Source: Plantago ovata
Taxonomy: Eukaryota; Streptophyta; Magnoliopsida; Lamiales; Plantaginaceae
Length of the DNA: 64,000 nucleotides
Assembly (NCBI GenBank): GCA_028274465.1
Contig: CM051455.1
Coordinates: 134,574,096 to 134,638,095 of the forward strand
Direction of reading: 5' to 3'
The stretch's first letter is position 1. Each line of letters begins with the position of its first letter. The notes beneath the pieces are model-generated. The model saw only the letters and a program-made list of their open reading frames with translations, made no database searches and was not told the origin of the DNA. This document shows positions 46,736 through 57,574 of the stretch, one piece after another. A program made the translations under genes and the position numbers.

Positions 46736-48290
46736 TGCCTCATTGTTAAGGTCCGGTTTTTAGCCTTTTCTATATGATGAATGGAGAGGTCTGGTTTTTA
46801 GCTTACCTTGTTGGTTCGGCTGGTCATACTAGACAGTGCACGGTATGATTTTAAGAGGATATGGTGTGGTATTATAAATTGTTAGCATTGAAAGTTTTCA
46901 TTATGAATTTAATGCCATTTGGTGTTGTTTTAAGAGATGATGTGGTGGTTTAAGAACTACATACATGATATTAAGATGGCTTGTTATAGCTTTAAGCGAC
47001 AATTTAAAATCATTCGCAAATATAAAAAAATTTCACTATTAAACAAGTCTAAAAAGTTTGAGGATTGTCATTAAAATATCGGTGAACAAGTTTAGAGTAA
47101 GCTACATGTAACATTTTAATTACATTTTAGTAATTAAAATGTTGAAGCATTCAATGCTTTTTTCAAATAAATATGTTGGTGAACTTTTGTTGCTTGCCTT
47201 TTCTTCATCAAGCTCGATGGACATCATCAGCACCTACTTAAAATCATAATAACTCTCGTTAAAACCCCAACAACGAAACTTATAACCACATCATATCCTC
47301 TTAAAATCTTATAATGGACAAACCCAACACAATAGCGATATAACCACATCATATCCTCTTAAAACCACATCAATGTCTCTTAAAATTACACAACAAACAT
47401 GCAATGATGCTTAGAACATTAACATGAGTTCTTAAAATCAAAACAAAGCTACTTATAATCATACTGTGTCCTCTTAAAACCATATAATGGAGAAACCCAA
47501 CACAGTAGCATTACATATTTCTCAAAAAATCACAAGAACAATAAACCAAAATCTCTTAAAATATACAACCATAGCATGTAACTGAAACTAAGTACACAAA
47601 GGATGTTTAGAACCTTAATAATATTTATTAAAACCACTACAAAGATACTTATTACTGCACCGTATTCCCTTAAAACTATCCAATGAAACCACATCAACAA
47701 TATAATTTTTTAAAGTCACAACAAAAGTAATTAAAACCCCAACAACAGTAATTAAAACCACATTAAAATCTAACAATCACTACTATTAACATATGATTTG
47801 AAACTCATATATAAATCTCAACCTATACCCTAGGTTAATGAGACACTCTTACAAGTCACAACAAACTAATCATAATTCATGAAAGTGACAACTAATCCAT
47901 ATCCAAAACATTTGGATAAGCAATTTCTACACACAAATAAAATTAATCAATCAAATTTAAGAAATCAATGAATTAGCTCCAATTTGAAGTTATGAAAATT
48001 TTGGAGGAGATCGGTGGTGGATTTGGAGTAAATGTGAAGCAGATAAACAATGACTTGATGTTTAATTTTGATATAATTGAATCATAATCGGTGAATGAAT
48101 GAAGTTGTAGTGGAGACGGAGGTGGGTATGGCGGAAGGGCGGCAGGATTGGCGGAGATTTTTTTCTGAATCGGTTTTAGAGAAAGTAGTGAAATGTGCTT
48201 TTTGGGATCTGACTTTTAGAGGGAAGCGCGGTGTTTTTTTTCTATATATAGTATTATGATCTGTCTTATTGTTGTTTGTGTCATCTGACG
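46736..48290. repeat. Non-coding block with a repeated 'CTCTTAAAACCACAT' phrase on both strands
   Basis: On the plus strand, variants of ACCACATCATATCCTCTTAA recur at about 47285, 47342, 47365, 47460 and 47660; the reverse complement (GATTTTAAGAGGATATGGTG) occurs at about 46842 and 46940. Between lie AT-rich sequences. The end at 48110-48240 is more GC-rich (GGAGGTGGGTATGGCGGAAG) and may be a promoter or element end. No gene recognised. The style resembles the phrase repeats in the Mutator elements of this window. Confidence 0.6.
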
Positions 48291-48567
48291 ATGAATTAAA
48301 AATCCTTTCCTACTATATAAGAAAGATATACCTCTCTATATATTTACTCTTTCAACAAGGTCTCATGTTTCTACTCTTCTCTATCTTCTTGAAAAGTTAT
48401 CCCCTCATTATTGCCTCTTGGAACTTAGCATAAATTTTTTTTCCATAGATCGTTGATCAGAGTAATTATTTTCTTTAACATAATTTGCTGAACTCACCTT
48501 CATTCACTGTGAACTGATGTTCACAATTGGCCGCCTAATATAAAATAATTTAATGTGTCTATTACTT

Positions 48568-48720
48568 CTAGGCCCCCTGTTAGATTATGTCATTACATCT
48601 AAAAGACAATTGTATTTTCAATTACGAAACAGTACCCATTACATCAAAGTCCATGAACTTGACTTTCTGCGAATTAATTCATGGAAATGACTATTTTACC
48701 CTTGTGAGAAAATCATATTT
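48568..48720. mobile_element. Fragment of the GCTCC-array MITE family (left arm only)
   Basis: CCCCTGTTAGATTATG, then TTTTCAATTACGAAACA..CCATTACATC and TGAACTTGACTTTCTGCGAA match the left arm of the element at 23868 (CATCAATTACACATTACC, GATCTTGACTTTTCGCGAA). No palindrome array or right arm follows. Confidence 0.5.
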
Positions 48721-49207
48721 TTCTCTCTCCCTAATAACTCCAACTTCTGTTTGTTATATATTACCCCACTATTTTCTATTTTATAAAGTGTGGCACTAAT
48801 CATTATAGAATTAAGTCACGTAATTTATCTAACTTTCAAATTGACCTAAAAATTTACTTTAAATTAACCCTAGCAAAACTAAATACTTCAAACAGGTTCA
48901 TTTTTTATTTAAAATAATCACTAGGACCATTCCATACAGCAACCCATTATTGCTTGTTTAATCCCTAGGCACAAACGGGGTTGTCATTAGGGATGCCACG
49001 GTTCCAATCACCCGCAACTTGATTAATGCGGTGTATGAGCTTGACGGAGCGGAGTCGCAACCCCATCAAATATTCTATGTCCATGATAAACTCCACGATT
49101 TTGGATAGACGAATTTACACGTTTTCTCAGGTGCCAGTCACCTCTATTTTCAGGCTCAGTTCCTTCGTTAAAGGGTTGATAATCAAAACATAACCAAGTG
49201 GTAAGTA

Positions 49208-49415
49208 TGAAAATCGATGGAAGAGTAAGAAATTCTAAAATGTTGTTTATTAATATGAATTGAATGACGGATACATGTGAAAATCGATGGAAGAGTAAGA
49301 AATTCTAAAATGTTGTTTATTAATATGAATTGAATGACGGATACATGTGAAAATCGATGGAAGAGTAAGAAATTCTAAAATGTTGTTTATTAATATGAAT
49401 TGAATGACGGATACA
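49208..49415 (+). repeat. Three tandem copies of a 70-bp unit inside the left LTR-like repeat
   Basis: Units start at 49208, 49278 and 49348 with TGAAAATCGATGGAAGAG and run to TGACGGATACA. The three are virtually identical, while the right LTR-like repeat has one copy (about 51675-51748). The expansion is therefore recent compared with the divergence of the LTR-like repeats. Confidence 0.95.
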
Positions 49416-49866
49416 AACGAAGCCAATGGCCTATATATAGGCTAATAGACAGACGATGAGACTCAAGATACTAACACAATTAGACTTCTACCTTAAGTGG
49501 ACAATTAACAAGGATCCTAACTTATCTAATCATCTAACAAAGGAAATATATTTCTCTAACTGAATATTGACGTACAACTTTTTCTTGTAGTCCACTTTCT
49601 GTCTAGGTAGTCCATTTCCGTCCTTTCGCACCATAGTTCAGTATTATTATAATTGTACTTTGATTCGTGATCTCGATTCTTATCGTTCCTCTCCCCAAGG
49701 TTAAAATATTTTGCACAATCTCGAACCCTTTGATTTAAACTTTGTTGTTCTCCACATCAAATATCTTCCAATCACACTTCGTAGCATTGCCATAAAATGA
49801 CTTTTTCTCTTGTTCTTCAAGTGTATCATTCCAATTTTTCCCTAGAAAATTGTTATGTACATAAAA

Positions 49867-50964
49867 GAAAAAAAATTAATTTATGTACCGTAACTTTACA
49901 TCACTTTAGTTTTTCTACCATAACTTTTCACTTGTTAATTTATGTAACACATGTTTACCTCAACTTTAATTTTAGTACTCTGGTGGTATTTTTCGGTAAA
50001 ATTAGGATTTTTGGTCTAATTCATACCCAATTTAGCGAATTAGACCTCAAGGCCCCTTAATTCATGCATTAAAACTTGATTAATTCATCTGAAATGAAAT
50101 TAAACTCATACAAACAAATATTTTAAAATTTTTTAGAAAATAAAAAAAGTAAAAATAAATAAGTTATTTTTTGAAAATAATTTAAATATTAAAAAATTAT
50201 TAGCAAGTCTTTCGAGAAGACATTTTTTTAAGTATAAAAAAAAAGCAAACAAAAATTCTTGAAAATTTATAAAATAAAAAACGAAAAAAATATAAAAAAC
50301 GAAATAAATTATATTTTTTTCGTTTTGTGCAAAAATATATTTTACGGCCAGACACTTCAAAAAGAAAAATAAAATAAAAAATTGAAAAATTGAAAAAAAC
50401 TATGAAAAAATCTTTAAAAAATAACATATGAAAAAAATTATGATTATTATTATTAATTTATCATTTGCCACGATACATTTTTCATATAAACAATATAAAA
50501 TATCTAGTTCTGTAATTTTTATTTTTATTTTCTAATTTTTGTTTTATTTTCTAGTTTTGTATTGTCTAAAGAATTACTTTTTTTATTTTCTTAAAAATTT
50601 AAAATATTTGTTCATATAAGTTTATTTTCATTTCAGATGAATTAGTTAAGTTTTGTTTTTGAATCGGCTAAAGGGTGACTCGAACCCCGGACCTATTGGT
50701 TGGAGGTGAAGCAGCTTACCAACTGAGCTATGCTTCGTTGTCGAATTAGTTAAGTTTTAATGCGCGAATTAAAATGCTATGGGGTCTAATTCACTAAATT
50801 GGGGATGAATTAGACCATAAACCCTAATTTTTACCCGAAAATACCATCCGAGTACATAAACTTAAATTTAAGGTAAATATGTGGTACATAAATTAATAAC
50901 TGAAAAGTTATGGTACAAAAACTAAAGTGGGGTAAAGTTACGGTAGATAAACTAAAATTTTTCC
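49867..50964. mobile_element. Mutator-type MITE with 9-bp target duplication and tRNA-like core
   Basis: Inverted ends: left GAAAAAAAATTAATTTATG then TACCGTAACTTTA; right, reverse-complemented, GGAAAAATTTTAGTTTATC then TACCGTAACTTTA. The inverted similarity runs for roughly 250 bp or more (TGGTCTAATTCAT..CCAATTTAG against CTAAATTGGGGATGAATTA). The flanks are TACATAAAA at 49858-49866 and 50965-50973, 9 bp as for Mutator elements. The AT-rich centre (50100-50630) is partly self-complementary. A tRNA-like segment lies at 50672-50742. Confidence 0.88.
50672..50742 (-). other. tRNA-derived segment within the MITE (not a functional tRNA)
   Basis: On the minus strand, AGCATAGCTCAGTTGGTAAG resembles a tRNA D-arm with A box, and GGTCCGGGGTTCGAGTCACC a T-arm with B box. 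The acceptor stem does not pair and the anticodon arm is irregular, so I do not call a tRNA gene. It may have come from a SINE or tRNA captured by the MITE and could still act as a polymerase III promoter. Confidence 0.55.
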
Positions 50965-50974
50965 TACATAAAAC

Positions 50975-51547
50975 CATTGCTTGCACATTCATGATCATGA
51001 GTAACACACTGGTCAGGGATGTATATCTCATCATCAACAATCCCATGCATTTTCTGGGTACACTCAAGAAAATTAGGATTGGCCAAAAACAAATCCAAAT
51101 GCTTAATCTCCACGTCTTCCGAATTTTTAGAATAAAATTTTGCTTCTCCATCTCAAATCGGTTTGCAATCCCAATGAACATATATTCATTCTCGCATCAT
51201 GACCTAATTCAAATAAATCCTTCAAATCATATATGACTAATTGGAATTGATTACCTCTTTTGATGATTCTGTAAATTCCCCAACAAACCAGGCTTCTAAA
51301 TTTCAGTCGTACTCCACCATAGAAAATTTATGTCGAGCTCGTCTTTCAGGGAGCTTCTTTTCACGATCCGCTTGATCTTCTTCTAAACTCCGTAGCAACC
51401 TTCTTGAGTCAACCACACATTCTCGAATCTTCTGAAGCTCTCTTAATATTTTCTTCATCGTGATGATCATCAACAAAACTGAACATGGTGACCTCTATTA
51501 AGATCAAGGAATCCAAAGAGAGAATTAACTCTCAATGAAAGTACTAA
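50975..51547. other. Unassigned sequence between MITE and right LTR-like repeat
   Basis: Minus-strand translation near 51300-51460 reads MMKKILRELQKIRECVVDSR, then RRLLRSLEEDQADREKKLPE and ends in a stop near 51307: a short charged helix. I do not recognise it. It may be interior sequence of the fossil element or a captured exon. Confidence 0.3.
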
Positions 51548-52019
51548 TGATAGACTCCGCGATTTTTGATAGACGAATTTACTCGTTTGCTCAGGCGCCA
51601 CTCGTAAATTCATCTCTAATTCCAGGCTCAGGCCCTTCGTTAAAGGGTTGATAATCAAACGATAACCAAGCGGTAAGTATTAAAAATCGATGGAAGAGTA
51701 AGAAACTTTAAAATATTGTTTATTAATATGAATTGAATGACTGATACAAACGAAGCCAATGGCCTATATATAGGCTCATAGACATGATACTCAAGATACT
51801 AACACAATTAGACTTCTACCTTAAGTGGACAATTAACAAGTATCCTAACTTATCTAATCATCTAACAAGGAAATATATTTCTCTAACTAAATACTGACGG
51901 GCGACTTTTTCTAGTAGTCCACTTTCGGTCTAGCTAGTCCATTTCCGTCCTTTTGCACCATAGTTCGGTATTACTGTATTATAATTGTAGTTCGATTTGT
52001 GATATCAATTCTTATTAGT

Positions 52020-52442
52020 CCACCCCGACGAGGCTCCCTTGGCGTTCAAACGCAGTGGCAGAATTTCTTTGTGGGTCAACTTACTTGTTTCCATCGACTC
52101 CACCAAGTAGCATTGCAACCACATCTTTAAACTACGAGGCTAAGGTATTGTACGAATGGGTGATCGCCAAAAGCTCTAGTGGAACCTCTCGTGGGAAGCG
52201 TGATCTATGCAATTCTTAACAATGAATTCATTGACGTTGGGGATGTAGTTCTTAAGGAAGTTGCTCAACACCCATGCTTGCCTACGACCGGTTTTCCTCT
52301 TCTCATCACGAAGTTGTGTGAAATCGTTGGAGTCCCTGGAGCGGAACGCCAAACTTCTTGCCACAAGATGGTTGATCGTGATTACATGATTGAGCAAGCG
52401 ATCGATGACTCGATTCCAAAGTTCGATAGAGCACTCCTCTAG
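52020..52442 (+). mobile_element. Fossil retroelement coding fragment ('putative plant transposon protein' type)
   Basis: The reading frame around 52179-52442 gives VGSVIYAILNNEFIDVGDVV and LLITKLCEIVGVPGAERQ, which resembles the domain often labelled putative plant transposon protein in the gag-side proteins of large plant LTR retroelements. It starts directly after the right LTR-like repeat. Only a piece of such an element remains and it looks old and broken. Assignment rests on remembered motif pattern. Confidence 0.5.
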
Positions 52443-53469
52443 AGTTGTGATTGCTCAATTGGTCATCCGAGACATCTAAGGTGTCATGATCCGTGTTTGA
52501 AGGTTCAAGTTCAAAATCAAGCAGGAGTTTTCCATGAAGGCCTATGCAAATGTTATTATGTAATAGTCTATGTGGTAGTTTAATTTTCCTAGAAAGCCCG
52601 GTTCACTCTCGATCAATGTTTCACATGGCTTATTTACTTTATGCTTGTTTTTCCTTTTGATGCATGTTGTGCATATTTGATTACACTTGCATAGCATATA
52701 GACACGTGCATTTAGTTTAGTCACAAACATGCATGTGATTGGACAAACCTCTCGCGATATAACAAATGGAGTTAGTGTTGTAGCTCATAAATCAAGCGGT
52801 AACTTTGAATTGCTAAAAACACAAGTCAACAATTATTGTCACCATAAATGTTACATAATTGGGAAAAGGTTTTTCACAACAATTGGCATTTGTTACAAAC
52901 CTCTCTACCATCAAGCTTTATTCTTTGAACCTGTTTTCCTACAAACATTGGTATCATTTAAATTAAGGAGTTTTCGCCATTCACTGTTGTAGTGTGATTA
53001 AGACTTAGTAGTCAAAACCAATTTCGAAAAGTCAGAAAAACTAATAAACACTTTTTCCAAAAAGCTAAGTGTGAGTGGATTTATATTTCCTAAGGGTCTC
53101 CATTAAATGGCATTACATCCGTGATAGATATAATGACGCTCTTGTTGGTTGAGATCCAACCTCCAGGTTGGAAAATGACAATTATCTTTATCACAAGGTT
53201 TTGCACTCCTATATGGGATATTTTTGGTAATATTTGATGTATAAATCTGTATGCTCATTCACGATCACTATATACAAAAAGTATTATTGATTTCGAATTA
53301 ATGGTATACAATCACTTAGGATGTTTGAATCCTAACCCATAACCTATTCGACATAAGAGAAAGTTTTAAGTTGGAACTTTAATAACTTATGGAACAACTT
53401 TCATTTTGGTTCTTCGAATGATTTGACATGTCACTCACGACTGCTTTACGATTTGATCCCTCTAGTCGA
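52443..53469. other. No gene recognised
   Basis: AT-rich sequence that may continue the retroelement interior (short frames at 52542-52730 and 52729-52992 match nothing I know). Confidence 0.3.
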
Positions 53470-54056
53470 ATGTCATAGGCTATGTTTAGCAAAACTAACT
53501 GATAAGCTAGCTGGTAGTTGATAAGGCAGTTGATAAGCCCACTGATAATTTAGCTGATAAACTAGCTGATTTCAGTGTACGTGTGTAGCGAATGACCTGA
53601 TAAGCTAGTTGATTTTGGTTTACGTGTTTAGCAAATGAGCTTATACGTTAATTGATAAAATGACATAAAGCATTCATATTATATTGTTATATTCTTCATT
53701 CATTTTTCATATTTAATAATAATAATAAATATGATACTAATAATTATAATAATAATTATTATTATTTTAACATAAAAATATTAATATATTTATGTCTAAA
53801 CTATTAATTAAATAAACCTTTTTTTAAGTTATGAACATGTATATGACAACAAATATTGTGTTATTCTTTATTAGTTTTATTTCTAACAATAATAATAATA
53901 ATAATATATTTATGTCTAAACTATTAATTAAATAATATGTTATTATTATTGTTATTATTATTATTATTATTATTAGGGATATAATTGAAATATGAAAGTT
54001 GATAAGCTAGCTTATTAAAAAAAATAAGCTAACTTTATTAGCTTAAAAAATAAGCT

Positions 54057-54135
54057 AGCTTATAAGCTCGCGTTCACGTAACAGACTTATTTTTTCTGAC
54101 AATAAGTCTGTTACGTGAACGCGAGCTTATAAGCT
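54057..54135. repeat. Perfect 35-bp hairpin with 9-nt loop
   Basis: The left arm 54057-54091 and right arm 54101-54135 are exact reverse complements; the loop is TTTTCTGAC. The arms include TCGCGTTCACGTAACAGAC. A transcript would fold into a long unbroken stem. Confidence 0.95.
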
Positions 54136-54153
54136 TCTGGAGCTTATAATCTA

Positions 54154-54411
54154 CTCTCTCCATCTATGAGTAATTGTTCCAGTTTGACTTTGAATGGTCA
54201 ACTGTGTTCGACTTTGACTACAAATTATTCTTATATTATTATAGTATAATCTAAAAATAAAATTATATTATGAAAATTTAAGGTCTATATTTTCATGATA
54301 TAATTTCGATAATATTTTTATCACTATAGTTCAAGAGTAATTTATAATCAAAGTCGAATACGGTTGACCGATCAGAGTCAAATTGGGGCAATTAATCATA
54401 GATGGAGGTAG
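54154..54411. mobile_element. Stowaway-type MITE inserted in the hAT-like MITE
   Basis: The ends CTCTCTCCATCTATGAGTAA and (reverse-complemented) CTACCTCCATCTATGATTAA are inverted repeats flanked by TA. The interior contains TTGACTTTGAATGGTCAACT matched inversely by GTTGACCGATCAGAGTCAA. Confidence 0.8.
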
Positions 54412-54439
54412 TAGCTGATAAGGTAACGCGAAATAGAGC

Positions 54440-55472
54440 CATATTAAGACCTCCTGCATCAGTGGCCCAAAAACGCTTAGGCCACAAAAACGCCTTGGGC
54501 CAAAAAACGCTTGATGTGGCCCAAACACATGGTTAAGCCGCGTATTGGGCCTAAAAGGCCCCCTCCGCGGAGGTTTCTATTGCGCCAACAAAATTTAGCC
54601 ACGTGGAGTCCACCCACTTTTTATTTTTTTCTGTTTTTTAATTTTCTTTTCCGTTTAAAGTTTAAACGGTCATAACTTTTAAAATAAAAATGCTAAAAAT
54701 AAATAAAAATTACAAATGGTCATAACTTGTTGAGATCTGTAAATAGACACCAATCTTGGATATGTTTGCTCACACCTTCTCTAACTCATTTTTCCCTTTT
54801 TAATTAAACTCAAAACACTCTCAACATTCCAAAACCATTTCCATTCCATTTTTCCCATCCACCAAAATGAATTCCGAGCAACAACGCCGTATTAAATACT
54901 TGAGAATCCACGATCCTCAACGATACGAGACTATCATGAATGACATGTTTGGTCCAACCCCTCTCCCCCCACCTAACCGAGCTCTTTTTCAAAACCTATC
55001 TGAAGCTCCTTACATTCCTTATTACAACAGTCCACCCTCACAAACCCCCATGTTTTATGATTCTCAGTCGTACCCTGAGATTGTCCGTGAGACCCAGCCG
55101 AAGCCGCCCGTGGCCGTGGAAAGAACATCCGGTCGTGCCAAAGGAAAAGAGAAATCCGCTAAAACGTTGGTGGTGGTTCAAAGAGAAACACCTTCAACCT
55201 TAATGAGGACACTGTCCTTCTAAGTTGTTACGTGAAGGTTTGCCATCTATAAACTTGATTTCGTATGAAATTCTTTAACAACAAATCGTCATTTTTCTTT
55301 AACAAAATAAATAAATAATAATAATAATAATAATGACTTGGCAGGGCTTAGCCTTGCCTTAGCCGCGTTTAAGCAGTGACTGATGCGGGCGAAAACTGCT
55401 TAGACACGGCTAAGGCCAGTTTAAGCCCTTTAGCCTTAGCCTTAGCCTCACAACAAATACAGTTGGTCTAAG
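54440..55472. mobile_element. PIF/Harbinger-like non-autonomous element with a protein fragment
   Basis: The left end TTAAGACCTCCTGCATCAG and (reverse-complemented) right end CTTAGACCAACTGTATTTG are similar over about 17 bp, near TTA/TAA targets. Subterminal regions on both sides are GC-rich with AAGCCGCGTATTGGGCC-type and CTTAGCCGCGTTTAAGC-type sequence. It encloses the frame at 54867-55223. Confidence 0.5.
54867..55223 (+). CDS. Short Pro-rich protein frame inside the Harbinger-like element
   Basis: A 118-residue frame from ATG 54867 to TAA 55223: MNSEQQRRIKYLRIHDPQRY at the start, a Pro/Tyr-rich middle (PYIPYYNSPPSQTPMFYDS) and a basic stretch (SGRAKGKEKSAKT). The start is preceded by a plausible leader. 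The composition resembles the N-terminal region of the Myb-like protein encoded next to Harbinger transposases, but no Myb/SANT helix is present, so it is probably a truncated remnant. Confidence 0.4.
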   Translation: MNSEQQRRIKYLRIHDPQRYETIMNDMFGPTPLPPPNRALFQNLSEAPYIPYYNSPPSQTPMFYDSQSYPEIVRETQPKPPVAVERTSGRAKGKEKSAKTLVVVQRETPSTLMRTLSF

Positions 55473-55538
55473 GTATATGCATCATCTTTGAGTGTTTATG
55501 TGATCTACTTGCTTACTGTACTATGAACCTAAGATAAT

Positions 55539-56205
55539 TGTAACGACCCGACCCACTAATGGGCAGAGACCCAGCCCAACGGGCCGGCAAGGTTACTCAT
55601 GGACGGGACGCTCTCCGGGGTGATATGCTGGTCCCACAGACCAACACGGGTTCTAATCCGCGCACTCTGTCCTCACTCGTGCGCGCACCGGGAACTTCCC
55701 AGTGGGTCACCCATCCTAAAATTGCTCCAGAGCAAGTATACTTAACTCTGAAGTTCTTCTAGATGGATTTCCGAAAAGAAAGGTGCACCTTGTTGACATG
55801 AGTAGCGTCTCAACCCCTTTAAGCCTCTGAAATTATGGGGCGTTACAATCACCGCCTCTTAAATTGCGCAACGTCCTCGTTGCGCGCTGTCCCGTTACCA
55901 ACCATCCGTGCAGGATTATAGAGGTGGCCCCTCCAGGCTCAAGAAGTGGCTCCCCCCGTCGATACGGTGTAGCACTTTGCCCCGGATGGCACTTAGTTCT
56001 TGCAGTTCCGGATAGTCCCGCTCTGATACTACTTGTAACGACCCGACCTACTAATGGGCCGAGACCCAGCCCAACGGGTCGGAAAGGGTTACTCATGCTT
56101 AACTCTGAAGTTCTTTTAGCTGGATTTCTGATAAGAAAGGTGCACCTTGTCGACATGAGTAGCATTCTCAACCCTTTTAAGCCTCTGAAATTATGGGGCG
56201 TTAGA
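55539..56205 (-). mobile_element. Cassandra-type TRIM retroelement with 5S rRNA-like LTRs (fossil)
   Basis: The two terminal repeats, 55539-55847 and 56034-56205, both begin TGTAACGACCCGACC and end near ATGGGGCGTTA. The 5-bp ATAAT flanks both sides (55534-55538 and 56206-56210). In the first repeat the minus strand matches 5S rRNA: in plus orientation ACTTCCCAGTGGGTCACCCA, TCCTAAAATTGCTCC and ACTTAACTCTGAAGTTC, corresponding to the internal promoter half of 5S. Next to the second repeat, GCTCTGATACTA (56020-56031) is the reverse complement of a tRNA-Met primer binding site, fixing minus orientation. No coding region, as is normal for TRIMs. One repeat is shorter than the other; the element looks broken. 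Confidence 0.88.
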
Positions 56206-56359
56206 ATAATTTTGCTTGGTAATTCATACTTTTCGTTTATTAAGTTTATTTTACAATGTTAATTATATATGTTCGCGCTTTTGACAAATTGACAAACGAT
56301 ACTTTCGCTAAGTGGAAACGTAACGACAATAGTTCCAGCCCAAGATAACACTTTGCTTA

Positions 56360-56700
56360 TGGATGGCAATAAGGGGATATCTTACTACGAAGGATAGAAT
56401 GATTCGGTTTGATAGTAACATTGATCCATTGTGCAATTTTTGCCATCAAGCACCTAAGGATCTAAATCATTTATTTTTTGGATGCTTGAGACAGGGAGAA
56501 TTTGGAGATCTATGCTGAACTGGTATAGTTTTGTTCCGGTTCGTGGGATGATACTATTGGAAGAGTATGTTGTGTTGTTCAAGGAAAGAATCCACGCAAA
56601 CGGGTCTTCAAAGAATTTTTCACGGAACTTGTGTATGCTATTTGGATTGAACGTAATTGCTGAATTTTTCAGAGAAAACAAAAAAGCCAAACCCATTTGC
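56360..56700 (+). mobile_element. LINE reverse transcriptase remnant (zf-RVT region)
   Basis: In changing frames the plus strand gives LCNFCHQAPKDLNHLFFGC, then TGRIWRSMLNWYSF, and further AIWIERN-like sequence near 56640. C-x2-C ... H-L-F-F-x-C followed by IW is the zf-RVT zinc-binding region at the C-terminus of plant LINE ORF2. Frameshifts separate the parts and the rest of the element is missing. Confidence 0.75.
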
Positions 56701-57560
56701 TACGTGAGGTGTTTTTCTCGTATGGAACACCTACTTTTCTTACTTTTTTTTTTAAATTCGATTTGAAACTTTCCGAGTCCAGCCCGGTTTTCCAGGTTCG
56801 TCTTCGGGCTTGAAAAATAATTGACCAAATAAACCGGTCGGGGTTTTGGACCGTGATCGGCCCTACTTTTATCAGTATGTGAAAACTGTGAGTATAATTT
56901 GAGAATTAAAAACGTTGTTTGTAAGCGAATCTCTACTAGTACGAAAAAGTTGCCACTTTTTATATTGCAGTAATTAATTTGTTGGCTCATGAGATAACCT
57001 GTAGTAGTTAATTACTAATTGTGTTGGTTTCTAAGTTTTGCCTCCAAACATTACTGATGTACGCTGATTATTGCATTCTCTATATTTATGAACTACTATT
57101 TCTTTATGTGAAGTAAATCTATATCTAAGATGATTAAGGTTTTTGTATGAAATGATCAAGGTTTTCATATTCGATTTTTAAGGTTTATTCTGGAATGCTT
57201 AAAGGTTTTGAGATATTGGTTGTAATAGTTTCGGTTGTAAGATCTAAGTGTTCAAGGTTCACATACAATACCTAAGTGTTATTATTTTCCTAAAAAATAG
57301 TTCACATTTATTGAAAAATAGTTCATGTTACATAGAAAGTTATCCATTATATGTACAAATATAAACTAAAAACAATTCATTTTTTGTGCAAAACGTTTCA
57401 TGATTATGTGAAGAAAATGTATAAGGTTTATCCTGGAATGTTAAAGGTTTTGAGATATTGTTGGTTATAATACCTATGTGTTCAAGGTTCACATATAATA
57501 TATCTAAGGTTTCTTCTATAATGGTTAAAGGTTTTGATATTGTGTTGTAATAACACTTCA
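56701..57560. repeat. AT-rich block with 'AAGGTTT' phrase repeats
   Basis: From about 57125 phrases such as TTAAAGGTTTTGAGATATTG, TTCAAGGTTCACATA and GGTTTATCCTGGAATG recur three or four times at uneven spacing (57180, 57200, 57255, 57425, 57440, 57480, 57530). No gene. It lies next to the decayed second Mutator element and may be its non-coding filler. Confidence 0.5.
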
Positions 57561-57574
57561 CTACCCCCGATGGT

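Larger units (their letters stand above)
49084..52016. mobile_element. LTR-like direct repeats of a fossil retroelement, with a MITE inside
   Basis: Two direct repeats, about 49084-49684 and 51548-52016, share TGATAGACTCCRCGATTTT-type starts, CTTCGTTAAAGGGTTGATAA, AGCCAATGGCCTATATATAG and TTCTACCTTAAGTGGACAA, and end near TTCTTAT. This is the layout of paired LTRs; the TATATATA stretch could be the LTR promoter. The region between them is mostly a Mutator-type MITE (49867-50964) plus about 0.75 kb of unassigned sequence. The element is broken and old, as the two repeats clearly differ. Family not determined. Confidence 0.6.
53470..54445. mobile_element. hAT-like MITE with internal 'GATAAGCTAGCT' repeats
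   Basis: The left end GGCTATGTTTAGCAAAACTA and the right end (reverse-complemented) GGCTCTATTTCGCGTTACC are similar inverted repeats. The phrases TGATAAGCTAGCTG and TTAGCTGATAAACTAGCTGA repeat near the left end, with AATAAGCTAGCTTATAAGCT near the right. The middle is an ATT microsatellite-rich stretch. Contains a 35-bp hairpin (54057-54135) and a Stowaway insertion (54154-54411). The 8-bp target duplication was not found. Confidence 0.55.

Noticed and set aside
50672-50742. Functional tRNA gene on the minus strand
   Set aside because: Acceptor and anticodon stems do not pair properly and it lies inside a MITE; recorded as tRNA-derived only.
55640-55770. Genuine 5S rRNA gene
   Set aside because: The sequence is partial and diverged, and it sits within terminal repeats with TG...CA-type ends and a primer-binding site, the Cassandra arrangement.
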